A stretch of 64,000 nucleotides of DNA from Parasphingorhabdus litoris DSM 22379 (lineage in GTDB: Bacteria; Pseudomonadota; Alphaproteobacteria; Sphingomonadales; Sphingomonadaceae), in NCBI RefSeq assembly GCF_020906275.1, contig NZ_CP086727.1, forward strand, positions 2,976,001 through 3,040,000, in the 5' to 3' direction. Below the pieces are notes generated by a model. That model was not told the origin of the DNA. It did not search any database and worked only from the letters and a program-made list of their open reading frames with translations. This document shows, in pieces, positions 1-9,323 of the stretch; position 1 is the first letter of the stretch, and the number at the start of each line of letters is the position of its first letter. Both the position numbers and the translations under genes were made by a program.

Positions 1-209
1 TTGGCGGCAATATCAGCGGCCTTGCGACTTTCCTGATTGGTGTAGAAGACAAAACCGTTGCGGTCATGCCCCTTTAACAGCACCATCCGCGCGGCCGGTT
101 GCCCATTTGCATCTGCGGTTGCGATGGTCATCGCATTGCTATCATTAGATTCCGTCTCGCGGGCTTCTTTGAACCAGCTATCGAACAGGGGAAATGGATC
201 ATGGGTCAT
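1..209 (-). CDS. pdxH: Pyridoxamine 5'-phosphate oxidase, N-terminal part (runs off left edge)
   Basis: The minus strand is open from an ATG at 207-209 to the window edge, giving 69 codons. The translation starts MTHDPFPLFDSWF and contains ARMVLLKGHD followed by FVFYTNQESRKA. This is the FMN- and substrate-binding N-terminal part of PdxH, which oxidises pyridoxamine or pyridoxine 5'-phosphate to pyridoxal 5'-phosphate in the vitamin B6 pathway. The C-terminal two thirds lie outside the window. The 159 bases between this start and the dnaE2 stop hold no gene I can support and presumably contain the pdxH promoter. Identification rests on recognised family motifs. Confidence 0.9.
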   Translation of the reverse strand, partial: MTHDPFPLFDSWFKEARETESNDSNAMTIATADANGQPAARMVLLKGHDRNGFVFYTNQESRKAADIAA

Positions 210-368
210 GACGCTCGCTCTATCAGGGCAATGAGGAGCGCGAAAGACTTGTGTTTTGAAATTCGTATCCTCGTTGCGGTAAGCTTAACGGGAATAGAAA
301 CAGCCAACTTCGGTTTTGTGTCCTTGGCATAGAATGGACGTTTAACCGCGACGATCGACAAAACACCC

Positions 369-3300
369 TCAATGGAAATCGCGTGATCCGGGTAGGATAC
401 GTACATTGCGGGGGTGGCCGCGATTGGCTGCGATTGCAGGCTCATTATCGCGCGCCTCTATACCCGGCTCAGCCGTAGCAATACTGTCGAGACGATAGGT
501 ATAATCTTGCACATGACTGGCGATGATATGGATCACGCCTTCCTTGCTTTTCTGTATTTCGCCACGGACTTTCATCAGGCGCGCAGCCATGATCGGGCGG
601 CGATAACGTTCAAACAATCGTGCCCAGATCAGGATATTGGCAATGCCCGTTTCATCTTCCAGAGTCACAAATATAGCGTTACCTTTGCCGGGACGTTGAC
701 GGATCAGCACTATCCCTGCGACTTCCGCGATCGAACCGTTTTTGCCATGGGCGACATCAGCGCAGCGCAGCACTTTTTCTTGATGAAACGCGTCTCGCAA
801 AAATTCCATCGGATGGCCTTTTAGCGACAATCGCGTTGTCTGGTAATCGGTAATGACATGCTCTCTTCTGGTCATATCGGGAAGCTGCACGTCTTCCTCT
901 CGGGCAAGCTCTCTTGCATCGGCAGCAGCGAATAATGGCAATGTTTCGCTTGGCGTACGGCGCACCTCCCACAGGGCTTGCCGACGGTCCAGTCCGATCG
1001 ACCGACACCCATCCGCATCCGCAAGCATTTGCAGGGCACGTTGCGGTAATTTCGCATCATGGGCCAGCTCTTCAATCGATGCAAAAGGTCGGCAAGTGAT
1101 CATCTGCTCGGCCCATGTATCGCGAAAACCGTCAATTTGTCGTAGCCCCATGCGCAGAGCATGACCGCCATCGCGGCGCTCTTCCAATATATTATCCCAA
1201 TCGCTGTAATTGATATCGATGCTGCGCACCTCGACATCATGTTCGCGCGCATCGCGGATAATTTGTGCCGGCGCATAAAATCCCATGGGCTGCGAATTTA
1301 ACAAGGCGGCTGCAAAAACGGCAGGGTGATGGCATTTGATCCAGGAGGATATGTAAACCAATATGGCAAAAGACTGGGCATGGCTTTCCGGGAAGCCATA
1401 GCTGCCGAATCCCTGTATCTGATTATAGCAGCGTTCAGCAAACTCCCGTTCATAGCCGCGCGCGACCATGCCTTCGATCATCTTCGCCTGGAAATGATGG
1501 ATCGTCCCAACATTACGAAAGGTCGCCATCGCGCGGCGCAGTTTGTTGGCGTCGCTGGATGAAAAATCAGCGGCGACAATGGCCAGCTTCATCGCCTGTT
1601 CCTGAAACAGCGGCACACCAAAAGTGCGCCCTAACACCCCTTTCAGTTCATCGGGATCATGCGGCGAAGAGGGTGAAGGATAGTCAGTCTTCTCAACACC
1701 GGAACGGCGGCGCAAATAGGGGTGCACCATGTCTCCTTCAATCGGGCCGGGCCGCACAATTGCGACCTGAATGACAAGGTCATAAAATTCACGCGGACGA
1801 AGGCGCGGCAGCATATTCATCTGCGCCCGGCTTTCGACCTGAAACACGCCGACACTATCCCCCTTGCACAGCATATCATACGTGGCCGGATCGTCGACTG
1901 GAACAGTCGCAAGTTCATAGTCGCCCAGATCATATGCCCGCATCATATCAAAGCATTTGCGAATGCAGGTGAGCATGCCAAGCGCCAGGACATCAACTTT
2001 CATCAGGCCCAGCGCATCAATGTCATCCTTGTCCCATTCGATGAACGTGCGATCTTCCATCGCAGCATTATGAATAGGTACGGTTTCATCGAGCCGGTCC
2101 TGCGTTAGCACAAAGCCGCCCACATGCTGGGACAAGTGCCGGGGAAACTCGAGTATCTGTTGCACAAGCGCGCCGAGACGCGCGATCTCGGCATTTTCCG
2201 GGTCCAGCCCGGTTTCCCCGAAGCGCTTGTCCGGGTCCTTGGTCGACCAACTGCCCCAAACAGTACTCGACAAACGGCTGGTAATATCTTCCGACAGGCC
2301 GAGCGCCTTACCTACTTCGCGAATGGCGCTGCGTGATCGATAGTGGACGACCGTTGCCGCTATGGCGGCGCGGCTGCGGCCATAGCGATCATAGATATAC
2401 TGAATGATTTCCTCGCGGCGCTCATGCTCGAAATCCACATCAATATCTGGCGGTTCCTTGCGCTCCCGAGAGATGAAACGGGAGAAAAGCAGATCATGCC
2501 TAATCGGATCAACTGCGGTAATGCCAAGCAAATAGCATACAACGCTATTGGCGGCACTGCCGCGGCCCTGGCAGAGAATATCTTTGGATCGCGCATGGCG
2601 GACAATATCATGAACCGTCAGAAAATATGGTGCATATTCAAGCTTCCCGATCAGCTCCAATTCTTCGTTCAGCTTGTCAGATAGCTTACGCGGAACCCCG
2701 TCTGGATACGCCTTTTCCGCCGCTGCTCGGGTAAGATGTTCCAGCCAGCCTTGCGGTGTCCACCCTTCCGGTACTGGTTCGTCGGGATAATGATAGCTTA
2801 GCTCATCCAGCGAGAATTCAATGCCGGACAGGAAATGCTGCGTTTCCTCTATGGCCTGTGGGCAGTCGGCAAATAATCGTGCCATTTCCTGGGGCGGTTT
2901 CAGATGCGCTTCGGCATTTTTGGCAAGCAAGCGACCAGCTTCGCGGATCGTCGTTTTTTCGGATATGCATGTCAGTATATCACTCAACGGGCGCTGATCA
3001 GGGGTTGCAAATAGCGGCGCATTCGTGGCCAGCAGGGGCAAATGCAGCCGCCCCGCCTCTTTCTCCAATCTCGCAAGATAGCGACGATCTGCGCCATCAC
3101 GCGGCATGGTCACACCGGCCCATAATCGGCCGGGTGCGACATCTATCAGAGGCTGCAAAAGTTTGAGCTCTTCTTCGCTGGCCATGGCGATAAACTGCAT
3201 GTCCTGATGGAAGTTCAAGAGATCGCCAAGCATGAGATGGCAAGCGCCCTTCTCCGTGCGCAAATTGCCGGTAGAAAGCAGCCGCGTCAGACGCCCCCAG

Positions 3301-3593
3301 CCTTTGCGGTTGACCGGATAAGCGATGATGTCTGGCATTTCGTCGATAAAACATAAGCGCGCACCGACGATCAGGTGGAAGGGCGGAAGCTCCACGCCCT
3401 CTTCAGCCGCATCTTCCCGCATCTGACGTAGCGCCACATGTGCACGCACGACACCGGCCACGCTGTTTCTGTCGGCAATGCCCAGCCCGTTCATGCCCAG
3501 CTTCATGGCCTGCAGCACCATGTCCGCAGGCGAAGAGGCACCGCGCAGAAAGCTGTAATGTGTTGCAGCAACCAGTTCGGCAAAAACTGTCAT
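369..3593 (-). CDS. dnaE2: Error-prone DNA polymerase DnaE2 (ImuC)
   Basis: The 1074-residue protein is the alternative C-family polymerase alpha subunit of the SOS mutasome, which carries out translesion synthesis and damage-induced mutagenesis. An N-terminal PHP domain starts at residue 1 (THYSFLRGASSP near 11-22). The polymerase core has QGRGSAANS at 342-350 and the acidic DIDVDFEH motif at 383-390, which supplies two catalytic aspartates in this family. An OB-fold lies near the C terminus, and the protein ends in SRDFH, as DnaE2 proteins usually do. The ATG overlaps the imuB stop by 4 nt, so translation is probably coupled. It is the last gene of imuA-imuB-dnaE2 and should share the LexA control at the imuA start. 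Confidence 0.95.
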   Translation of the reverse strand: MTVFAELVAATHYSFLRGASSPADMVLQAMKLGMNGLGIADRNSVAGVVRAHVALRQMREDAAEEGVELPPFHLIVGARLCFIDEMPDIIAYPVNRKGWGRLTRLLSTGNLRTEKGACHLMLGDLLNFHQDMQFIAMASEEELKLLQPLIDVAPGRLWAGVTMPRDGADRRYLARLEKEAGRLHLPLLATNAPLFATPDQRPLSDILTCISEKTTIREAGRLLAKNAEAHLKPPQEMARLFADCPQAIEETQHFLSGIEFSLDELSYHYPDEPVPEGWTPQGWLEHLTRAAAEKAYPDGVPRKLSDKLNEELELIGKLEYAPYFLTVHDIVRHARSKDILCQGRGSAANSVVCYLLGITAVDPIRHDLLFSRFISRERKEPPDIDVDFEHERREEIIQYIYDRYGRSRAAIAATVVHYRSRSAIREVGKALGLSEDITSRLSSTVWGSWSTKDPDKRFGETGLDPENAEIARLGALVQQILEFPRHLSQHVGGFVLTQDRLDETVPIHNAAMEDRTFIEWDKDDIDALGLMKVDVLALGMLTCIRKCFDMMRAYDLGDYELATVPVDDPATYDMLCKGDSVGVFQVESRAQMNMLPRLRPREFYDLVIQVAIVRPGPIEGDMVHPYLRRRSGVEKTDYPSPSSPHDPDELKGVLGRTFGVPLFQEQAMKLAIVAADFSSSDANKLRRAMATFRNVGTIHHFQAKMIEGMVARGYEREFAERCYNQIQGFGSYGFPESHAQSFAILVYISSWIKCHHPAVFAAALLNSQPMGFYAPAQIIRDAREHDVEVRSIDINYSDWDNILEERRDGGHALRMGLRQIDGFRDTWAEQMITCRPFASIEELAHDAKLPQRALQMLADADGCRSIGLDRRQALWEVRRTPSETLPLFAAADARELAREEDVQLPDMTRREHVITDYQTTRLSLKGHPMEFLRDAFHQEKVLRCADVAHGKNGSIAEVAGIVLIRQRPGKGNAIFVTLEDETGIANILIWARLFERYRRPIMAARLMKVRGEIQKSKEGVIHIIASHVQDYTYRLDSIATAEPGIEARDNEPAIAANRGHPRNVRILPGSRDFH

Positions 3594-5146
3594 GCAAAGC
3601 TACCGTGAATATACCAGTCGGGTTGGGCCTTTTCGGTGCCGTATAGCCCGTAACGGAACAGCCAATAACGCCGGCCTTCGCTATCCTCTACGCGGTAATA
3701 ATCACGGGTCAAACCGGCTTTGCCCGGCAAATGCCCCTGCCGCTTGCGCCACCATGTCGATGCGATACGTTCCGGCCCTTCGGCACGCGTGACATTATAG
3801 GTATCGTGTTTCCATATGAAGCGACGTGGCGGACCATCCGGCACTTCGGCCATCACCTTAATATGCTGCGGTGGATCGAACAGGAACAGTGGCCGAACCG
3901 GCGGTGCACCTGATTTCGGTTGATCCCATATGACAGCACCCTTGTAATCCAGTGCTGCACGGGCATGCAGGCTATGTTCCGGAATATAGCTATTCGCGGG
4001 CTCGAAACGCTTCACATCTTGCCTTCCCAAACGAATGCTAAGTTGACTGAGTAAAGCAGCTTCATCCGACGCCTTGTCGCGTTCGCCACTAATATCAGTT
4101 TGTTTGGCGCTTAAAGGCTCTGTAGCGGCAACGGACAAACGCACCAGGTCATAACCAAAACCGGGATCAAGCGGATCGTTCAGCGCGTCAATCCGTTCAT
4201 TCAGCAAGCGCCGAAACAGCTTATCTTCTCGGGTCGGCGCACCCGTTTCAATCGCGAGATTCGCAATATGGCCGTCGCAGCGAAAAAGCTGCATCTTTAT
4301 TCTGCGGGCACCTTGCTCTCTTTCCTCCAACATCTGCGCGGCTTCGATAAACAGCTCATGCAGGCACAATAATGCTGTATCAATATGCCCCATCGGTTCC
4401 GCAAAACGCCGATCAACAATGATCGCAGCTATTTTCCGCTTTGGATTGACAGGGCGATCCTCCTGGCCCAGCAAACGTTCCAGTTTCAATACCAGTTCAG
4501 CCCCGAAACGTGCGGCCAGTGGGGCCCGCGCACGGCTAGCCAAATCTCCGATATGATATAGTCCGGCCCGTTCGAGCGCCTTATGCGTTCTCTCGTTCAT
4601 ATCGAGGGCGCCCACAGGTAGTTGCGTCTCGGCCCCTTCTTTCAGACCAAAGCGGGCAAGCGCCAGCGCAGCATCAACCGTTCCGGCGAGAGCCCATTGC
4701 ACAGACAAACCAGCACCATCAAAACGATCCTCAATATCCTGCACCAATGTCCGCTCATTACCGAACAGATGTACACAGCCTGATACATCAAGGATCAGCG
4801 ATTGTGGCAGATGCAGCGCGACCATCGGCGTATAGCGCTCACAGGCCTCGGCAAGCTTTGCAAGCAACTGTTCGTCAGCATCCTCGTCATGATCGAATAT
4901 GAGCAGTTCTGGCACCCGCGCGCGCGCATCCGCTAGAGACATAGCGACATGAAGCCCATGTTCCTGCGCCTGCCGGTCGAGCGCTGCCAAGATGAGCGCC
5001 CCGCGGCTTTTTTCCACGAGCGCAAAAGGCCGCATGTTTGTTCTATCAAGCGCGCCTGCGCTGTTCCTGATAATCCGTTCCGAAGACAGAAACGGCAGGA
5101 ACAGGGCGAGTATCCGGCGCCTGTTCCGCGAATATTCTACTGTCAC
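3590..5146 (-). CDS. imuB: Y-family polymerase-like protein ImuB
   Basis: The 518-residue protein resembles Y-family DNA polymerases. ImuB proteins are known to lack polymerase activity and to act as the hub joining ImuA, DnaE2 and the beta clamp. The N terminus RRRILALFLPFLSSER matches the start of the family fold, so the GTG at 5144-5146 is the only sensible start; ATA and GTA codons lie between it and the domain. The gene overlaps the 3' end of imuA by 101 nt in another frame and dnaE2 by 4 nt, so all three are one translationally coupled operon. An SD-like GGAATGGAAT precedes the GTG. Damage induction is inferred from the LexA box upstream of imuA. Confidence 0.93.
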   Translation of the reverse strand: MTVEYSRNRRRILALFLPFLSSERIIRNSAGALDRTNMRPFALVEKSRGALILAALDRQAQEHGLHVAMSLADARARVPELLIFDHDEDADEQLLAKLAEACERYTPMVALHLPQSLILDVSGCVHLFGNERTLVQDIEDRFDGAGLSVQWALAGTVDAALALARFGLKEGAETQLPVGALDMNERTHKALERAGLYHIGDLASRARAPLAARFGAELVLKLERLLGQEDRPVNPKRKIAAIIVDRRFAEPMGHIDTALLCLHELFIEAAQMLEEREQGARRIKMQLFRCDGHIANLAIETGAPTREDKLFRRLLNERIDALNDPLDPGFGYDLVRLSVAATEPLSAKQTDISGERDKASDEAALLSQLSIRLGRQDVKRFEPANSYIPEHSLHARAALDYKGAVIWDQPKSGAPPVRPLFLFDPPQHIKVMAEVPDGPPRRFIWKHDTYNVTRAEGPERIASTWWRKRQGHLPGKAGLTRDYYRVEDSEGRRYWLFRYGLYGTEKAQPDWYIHGSFA

Positions 5147-5864
5147 GATTCCATTCCAATCGGCTTGAAAGCCCTTCTATCCCGCGCCTGTGGCGCAGCA
5201 ATTTCACATCAAAAGCAGGATGGCCGGGGGCATTTGCTTCCAACGGCCGCGAGGGTGCGGATGAGACTTGCCAGCGACTATAGGCCGCCGTCGGGAGCGA
5301 AGAGAGCGTGTCGCGTAACAGAAAGACAGTCACACCGCTTTCCCGCGCAAAAAGAGACAAACGGCGCGTGGCCGTCAAATCCAGACCACGGGGGTTTTTA
5401 CCGGAAAGTGAGAGTATCACTGCAGCCACAGCATGAGACCGAACAGCATCGGCCGCCGTTCTTAGCACAGTGATTATATTAGCTGCCGTGGCATATATTA
5501 TCTGATTAGGGTCAATACCCAGCTCGACCAAACCAGGAGGATAGAGCAGGTTCCGACATCTTTGAGATTGTTTTTCATCAACCCATAATATGGGACTATC
5601 TGCCGTTGCCCCCGATAATCTGCAACGTTCGGCAAGAAGGGAACAAAATGCCGATGCACACGGCATATCGGCTTTCAAAGCGGCTTGCACTTCGTGCAAA
5701 GCCGCTCTGGGCAATCCTTGCTGCAGCGCATGATCAAGACGTTCGGCTCCCAACAGGATAGTATTCTCTTCTTTGATATTCTCACCCAAGCAAGACGCAG
5801 AAGATAGCCGCAAGGCATCCGCTCCATTCAAACCTACTGAGCACAGAGAATCACTAATGTTCAT
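5046..5864 (-). CDS. imuA: SOS mutasome protein ImuA
   Basis: This 272-residue protein is the first gene of the imuA-imuB-dnaE2 cassette. ImuA proteins have a RecA/SulA-like fold and partner ImuB. Recognisable parts are HALQQGLPRAALHEV near residues 45-60, the ILWVDEKQSQ strand, and a C-terminal arginine-rich stretch ending in QEQRRRA. The start codon lies directly inside a GTTC-N7-GTTC box, so LexA binding would occlude both transcription and the start region. Its last 101 nt overlap imuB out of frame. Divergence from the usual ImuA sequence is considerable, but the operon context makes the call firm. Confidence 0.88.
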   Translation of the reverse strand: MNISDSLCSVGLNGADALRLSSASCLGENIKEENTILLGAERLDHALQQGLPRAALHEVQAALKADMPCASAFCSLLAERCRLSGATADSPILWVDEKQSQRCRNLLYPPGLVELGIDPNQIIYATAANIITVLRTAADAVRSHAVAAVILSLSGKNPRGLDLTATRRLSLFARESGVTVFLLRDTLSSLPTAAYSRWQVSSAPSRPLEANAPGHPAFDVKLLRHRRGIEGLSSRLEWNRDSRIFAEQAPDTRPVPAVSVFGTDYQEQRRRA

Positions 5865-5873
5865 GCTTTGTTC
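5859..5873 (-). promoter_or_regulatory. LexA (SOS) box at the imuA start
   Basis: The bases read GTTC, seven bases, GTTC on the plus strand (GAAC-N7-GAAC on the coding strand). This is the established LexA operator in Alphaproteobacteria. The box overlaps the imuA start codon (5862-5864), which is unusually close, and implies a transcription start only just upstream. It is expected to repress imuA-imuB-dnaE2 until DNA damage. Confidence 0.8.
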
Positions 5874-6029
5874 TATACCCTATAGACCCGCTCTGCTGTC
5901 AAGCATCAAGGCCTTAACCTATTGGAACATTGCGTTTTGGCTGGTATTTGTTCCCGCACAACAGCGCAGAAAATAGCCCCGAAGTCATTTTCATGCTAAC
6001 CCGCTCGCAAAGGATGAGGGGAAAACATT

Positions 6030-6485
6030 ATGAACTGGGAACTCATATTCACAATCACCAACAACTGGGCCTTGCTGATGTGGCTGATCCTGGCTTTTGC
6101 ACCACGGCGCGAAATTGTGATGAAGGGTGTTTTTTACGGTGGGGTCAGCTTGCTCGCCCTCACCTATGCCCTTATCGTCATCCCGCTGATGACCGGAATG
6201 ATAGAAGGTGGCAGCAACGATGGAAGTTTCAGCAGCTTAGCAGGGGTTCAGGCTCTATTATCCAGCGATGGCGGTGCGACCATTGGCTGGATCCATTTTC
6301 TTGCCTTTGATTTGTTTGTCGGTATGTGGGTTGCGCGCAATGCGGATCAATACGGATTTGCGCGATGGATTCAGGTTCCCATATTATTTTTCGTATTGAT
6401 GCTGGGACCATTGGGTCTGGTGCTCTATCTGCTGCTACGCTTTACGCGTCATAATAAAGTTGCGGATGCCGTAGTACCTCAATAA
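6030..6485 (+). CDS. ABA4-like (DUF4281) membrane protein
   Basis: The 151-residue protein has four predicted membrane helices (about residues 6-25, 34-54, 84-104 and 114-138). Motifs such as WIHFLAFDLFVGMW and the LGPLGLVLYLLLR end match the ABA4-like family. In plants ABA4 is needed for neoxanthin formation; the bacterial members have no agreed role, though many occur in carotenoid-producing organisms. It stands alone, divergent from the SOS cassette and 70 bases ahead of the DnaJ gene. An SD-like AGGATGAGGGG precedes the ATG at 6030. The family call is fairly sure; the function is unknown. Confidence 0.75.
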   Translation: MNWELIFTITNNWALLMWLILAFAPRREIVMKGVFYGGVSLLALTYALIVIPLMTGMIEGGSNDGSFSSLAGVQALLSSDGGATIGWIHFLAFDLFVGMWVARNADQYGFARWIQVPILFFVLMLGPLGLVLYLLLRFTRHNKVADAVVPQ

Positions 6486-6555
6486 GACACTGAGTTGAAT
6501 TAAAGAGTCATAGTTCCAATCTTGAAAAGAGATAAGGAATTGAAAAGGTAGAGTA

Positions 6556-7476
6556 ATGGCAGATCCGTATCAGGCATTGGGCGTGGCCAAAGGAGCCAGC
6601 GAGAAGGAGATTAAAAGCGCCTATCGCAAGCTTGCCAAAGAACTCCATCCTGATCGCAACAAAGACAACCCCAAGGCGACGGAGCGCTTTTCCGACGTCA
6701 CCAAGGCTTATGATCTCCTGCTGGACAAGGACAAGCGCGCGCAATTTGATCGCGGTGAGATTGATGCCGATGGCAATCCCGCAGGATTTGGCTTTGCTGG
6801 TGGGCAAGGCGGTGCCTATTCGCGCGGCGCCGGTGGCCAGCAATTTGATTTTGGTAATAGCGGCACGGATTTTGGCGATATTTTTGAAGGGTTGTTTGGC
6901 GGTGGCGGACGCAGTTCCAATCCATTCGGCTCCCGCCAGCGCAGTGCGCCGCCACCAAAGGGAGCCAATGTTTCCTATCGATTGAAAGTGGAGTTTATTG
7001 CAGCTGCAACACTCGAAAAACAGCGGATAACCCTCGAAGACGGCAAGACGATTGACCTGAGCCTGCCCAAAGGCGTCGAAGAAGGCACGCAAATGCGGCT
7101 TGGCGGCAAGGGACGGCAAGGTCCAGGCGGCAATGGCGATGCAATTGTCACAATCCACATCAACAGCCACCCCTTTTACGAACGCGATGGCGACAATGTG
7201 ACACTAGAGCTGCCGATCAGCCTGAAAGAAGCGGTTGAAGGCGCAAAAATCAAAGTTCCGACCGTCGATGGCCCGGTCATGCTTTCAATTCCCGCTGGAT
7301 CCGATTCCGGAAAAACACTTCGCCTCAAAAATAAAGGCTTTCACAAGAAAACTAGCGGGCGCGGCGATCAGCTCGTCACGCTCATGATCACCTTGCCTAA
7401 GGATAATGAAAAGCTCTCCGAGTTTGTGAAAGACTGGGACAATGACGACAATCCCCGTGCCGATATGGGTGTGTAA
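6556..7476 (+). CDS. DnaJ/CbpA-type co-chaperone
   Basis: The 306-residue J-domain protein starts with DPYQALGVAKGAS and carries the HPD tripeptide (residues 33-35), which stimulates DnaK ATPase. A glycine/phenylalanine-rich linker (about 75-125) is followed by the two DnaJ C-terminal substrate-binding beta domains. The cysteine zinc-finger of true DnaJ is missing, so this is the CbpA subclass, a nucleoid- or stress-associated co-chaperone. The start is backed by an AAAAGG stretch about 8 bases upstream. It leads a plus-strand run towards brkB and fabI. Confidence 0.9.
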   Translation: MADPYQALGVAKGASEKEIKSAYRKLAKELHPDRNKDNPKATERFSDVTKAYDLLLDKDKRAQFDRGEIDADGNPAGFGFAGGQGGAYSRGAGGQQFDFGNSGTDFGDIFEGLFGGGGRSSNPFGSRQRSAPPPKGANVSYRLKVEFIAAATLEKQRITLEDGKTIDLSLPKGVEEGTQMRLGGKGRQGPGGNGDAIVTIHINSHPFYERDGDNVTLELPISLKEAVEGAKIKVPTVDGPVMLSIPAGSDSGKTLRLKNKGFHKKTSGRGDQLVTLMITLPKDNEKLSEFVKDWDNDDNPRADMGV

Positions 7477-7494
7477 TTTTGGCTGAACGGCTTC

Positions 7495-8439
7495 ATGTCT
7501 GATTCTTCGCCTCTTTCCCCCGAAGCGAGGCGCGAGGAGCCGTCACGGCCAGGACGGAAAACTGAGCGAGCAGCGAGAACACTGGCTGAAGGCCATTTGC
7601 CGCGCCGGATCATTTCGGTCATCGAGCGAACGGCCGTGGGCGTCTATACGGACGGCTTCACCTTTGCCGGAAACTTCGCCTATCTCGCTCTATTAGCGGT
7701 ATTTTCCTTCTTCATTGTCGCAGCCGCCATCGCTGGCAGCATCGGCCAGACCGCCATTGGCATCGATTTTGTCGAAGCCTTTCTCAGAACCGTTCCGCCT
7801 TCTGTTGCAAGCGCATTACACGACCCGATCCAGGATGCGATGGGCGCACGAACCGGGCCTCTACTGTGGTTCAGCGCCGCGGTTGGTCTTTGGACCACCG
7901 CGAGCTTGATCGAAACGATCCGCGAAATCCTCCATCGTGCTTATGGTGTGACGGCCCAGCGAGCCTTTTGGGAATATCGCCTGACCTCCATCGGTCTCAT
8001 CATCCTTTCGGTTTTTTTCGCAATGCTTGCGCTCAGTGCGCAGTTTGTTGTGGCCGGTATTAGTGAGTTCCTTGGCGGATATTTCCCGGATCTGGAAGAA
8101 AGCACTACCTGGTTTTCCCTTTCCAATGTTCTGCCTTTCTTGATCCTTTTCATTACGCTCTATCTGTTATTCCGCCTGCTAACCCCCCGCCAATATCGGC
8201 CGCGCGCTTATCCAAAATGGCCGGGTGCCGTGTTCATTAGTGGCTGGTGGCTACTTATAACCGGATTTCTACCGCTTTTCCTGAAATATGCTGCAAATTA
8301 CCAACTCACTTATGGCAGTTTAGCCGGTGTTATGATCACCTTGATTTTCTTCTACCTTATTGGTCTTGGCATGGTGATTGGATCAGAGCTTAACGCAGCG
8401 CTGGCAGACCGACCGCAGGAGGAAGAATCAGAAGCATGA
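7495..8439 (+). CDS. YihY/BrkB-family inner membrane protein
   Basis: This 314-residue protein has a polar N terminus of about 60 residues and then six predicted membrane helices, from FAYLALLAVFSFFIVAAAI to the final MITLIFFYLIGLGMVIGSELNA. The pattern and the family-typical YGSLAGVM before the last helix match YihY/BrkB (once annotated ribonuclease BN). The role is unsettled; BrkB was linked to serum resistance in Bordetella. It begins 18 bases after the dnaJ-like gene, so the two may be cotranscribed. The acidic tail EEESEA is cytoplasmic by prediction. Confidence 0.85.
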   Translation: MSDSSPLSPEARREEPSRPGRKTERAARTLAEGHLPRRIISVIERTAVGVYTDGFTFAGNFAYLALLAVFSFFIVAAAIAGSIGQTAIGIDFVEAFLRTVPPSVASALHDPIQDAMGARTGPLLWFSAAVGLWTTASLIETIREILHRAYGVTAQRAFWEYRLTSIGLIILSVFFAMLALSAQFVVAGISEFLGGYFPDLEESTTWFSLSNVLPFLILFITLYLLFRLLTPRQYRPRAYPKWPGAVFISGWWLLITGFLPLFLKYAANYQLTYGSLAGVMITLIFFYLIGLGMVIGSELNAALADRPQEEESEA

Positions 8440-8519
8440 ACAGGAATTGATGATTATCTGGAATATCAGCAGCATGAACGCTAATGAGAAACGAAATTTG
8501 GACATGAAAAGGACTGGCA

Positions 8520-9323
8520 ATGAATGAACTGATGAAGGGCAAACGCGGCCTGATCATGGGCCTGGCGAATAACAAGTCTCTCGCCTGGGGCATTGCGAAA
8601 AAGCTTTCTGAGGCAGGAGCCGAGCTGGCGATAAGCTATCAAGGCGAAGTTATGGCCAAACGCGTCAAACCATTGGCTGAAGAACTCGGATGTGATTTCC
8701 TGTTGGATTGTGACGTGTCTGATATGGACCAGCTCGACAGAACCTTTGCTGAACTGGCCGAAAAATGGCCCACGATTGATTTTGTCGTCCACGCCATCGG
8801 GTTCACCAACAAAGAAGCTTTGCGCGGCAAATATTTTGACGTGACCCTCGATGATTTTCTGATGACGATGAATATCAGTGTTTATAGCTTCACCGCTGTT
8901 GCCAAGCGCGCCGCTGCGATGATGAACCCAGGTGGCTCGATGCTCACTTTATCCTATTACGGCGCGGAAAAGGTTATTCCACACTATAACGTCATGGGCG
9001 TGGCCAAAGCGGCACTGGAAACATCAGTGCAATATCTCGCCAATGATGTCGGCCCTGATGGTATCCGGGTGAATGCGATTTCTGCGGGGCCGATCAAGAC
9101 CCTTGCCGCATCCGGCATCGGGGATTTTCGCTATATCCTGAAATGGAATGAGCTAAACTCGCCCATGCGCCGCAATGTCACGATTGATGATGTTGGGTCG
9201 TCTGCGCTTTATTTCCTGTCCGATCTGTCATCCGGAGTGACAGGAGAGACGCATCATGTTGATGCAGGCTATCATACTATCGGAATGAAGCAGGAAGACG
9301 CACCCGACATCGCGTTGGATTGA
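8520..9323 (+). CDS. fabI: Enoyl-[acyl-carrier-protein] reductase (NADH) FabI
   Basis: The 267-residue short-chain dehydrogenase-fold enzyme reduces trans-2-enoyl-ACP in the last step of each fatty acid elongation cycle. The N-terminal GLANNKSLAWGIAKKL is the typical FabI nucleotide-binding motif. The active-site region YYGAEKVIPHYNVMGVAKAALE contains the two tyrosines and the lysine of the family, and RVNAISAGPIKTLAASGI follows. Length is usual. SD AAAAGGA lies 8 bases before the ATG. The GNAT gene starts on its stop codon. FabI is the target of triclosan-type inhibitors. Confidence 0.95.
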   Translation: MNELMKGKRGLIMGLANNKSLAWGIAKKLSEAGAELAISYQGEVMAKRVKPLAEELGCDFLLDCDVSDMDQLDRTFAELAEKWPTIDFVVHAIGFTNKEALRGKYFDVTLDDFLMTMNISVYSFTAVAKRAAAMMNPGGSMLTLSYYGAEKVIPHYNVMGVAKAALETSVQYLANDVGPDGIRVNAISAGPIKTLAASGIGDFRYILKWNELNSPMRRNVTIDDVGSSALYFLSDLSSGVTGETHHVDAGYHTIGMKQEDAPDIALD

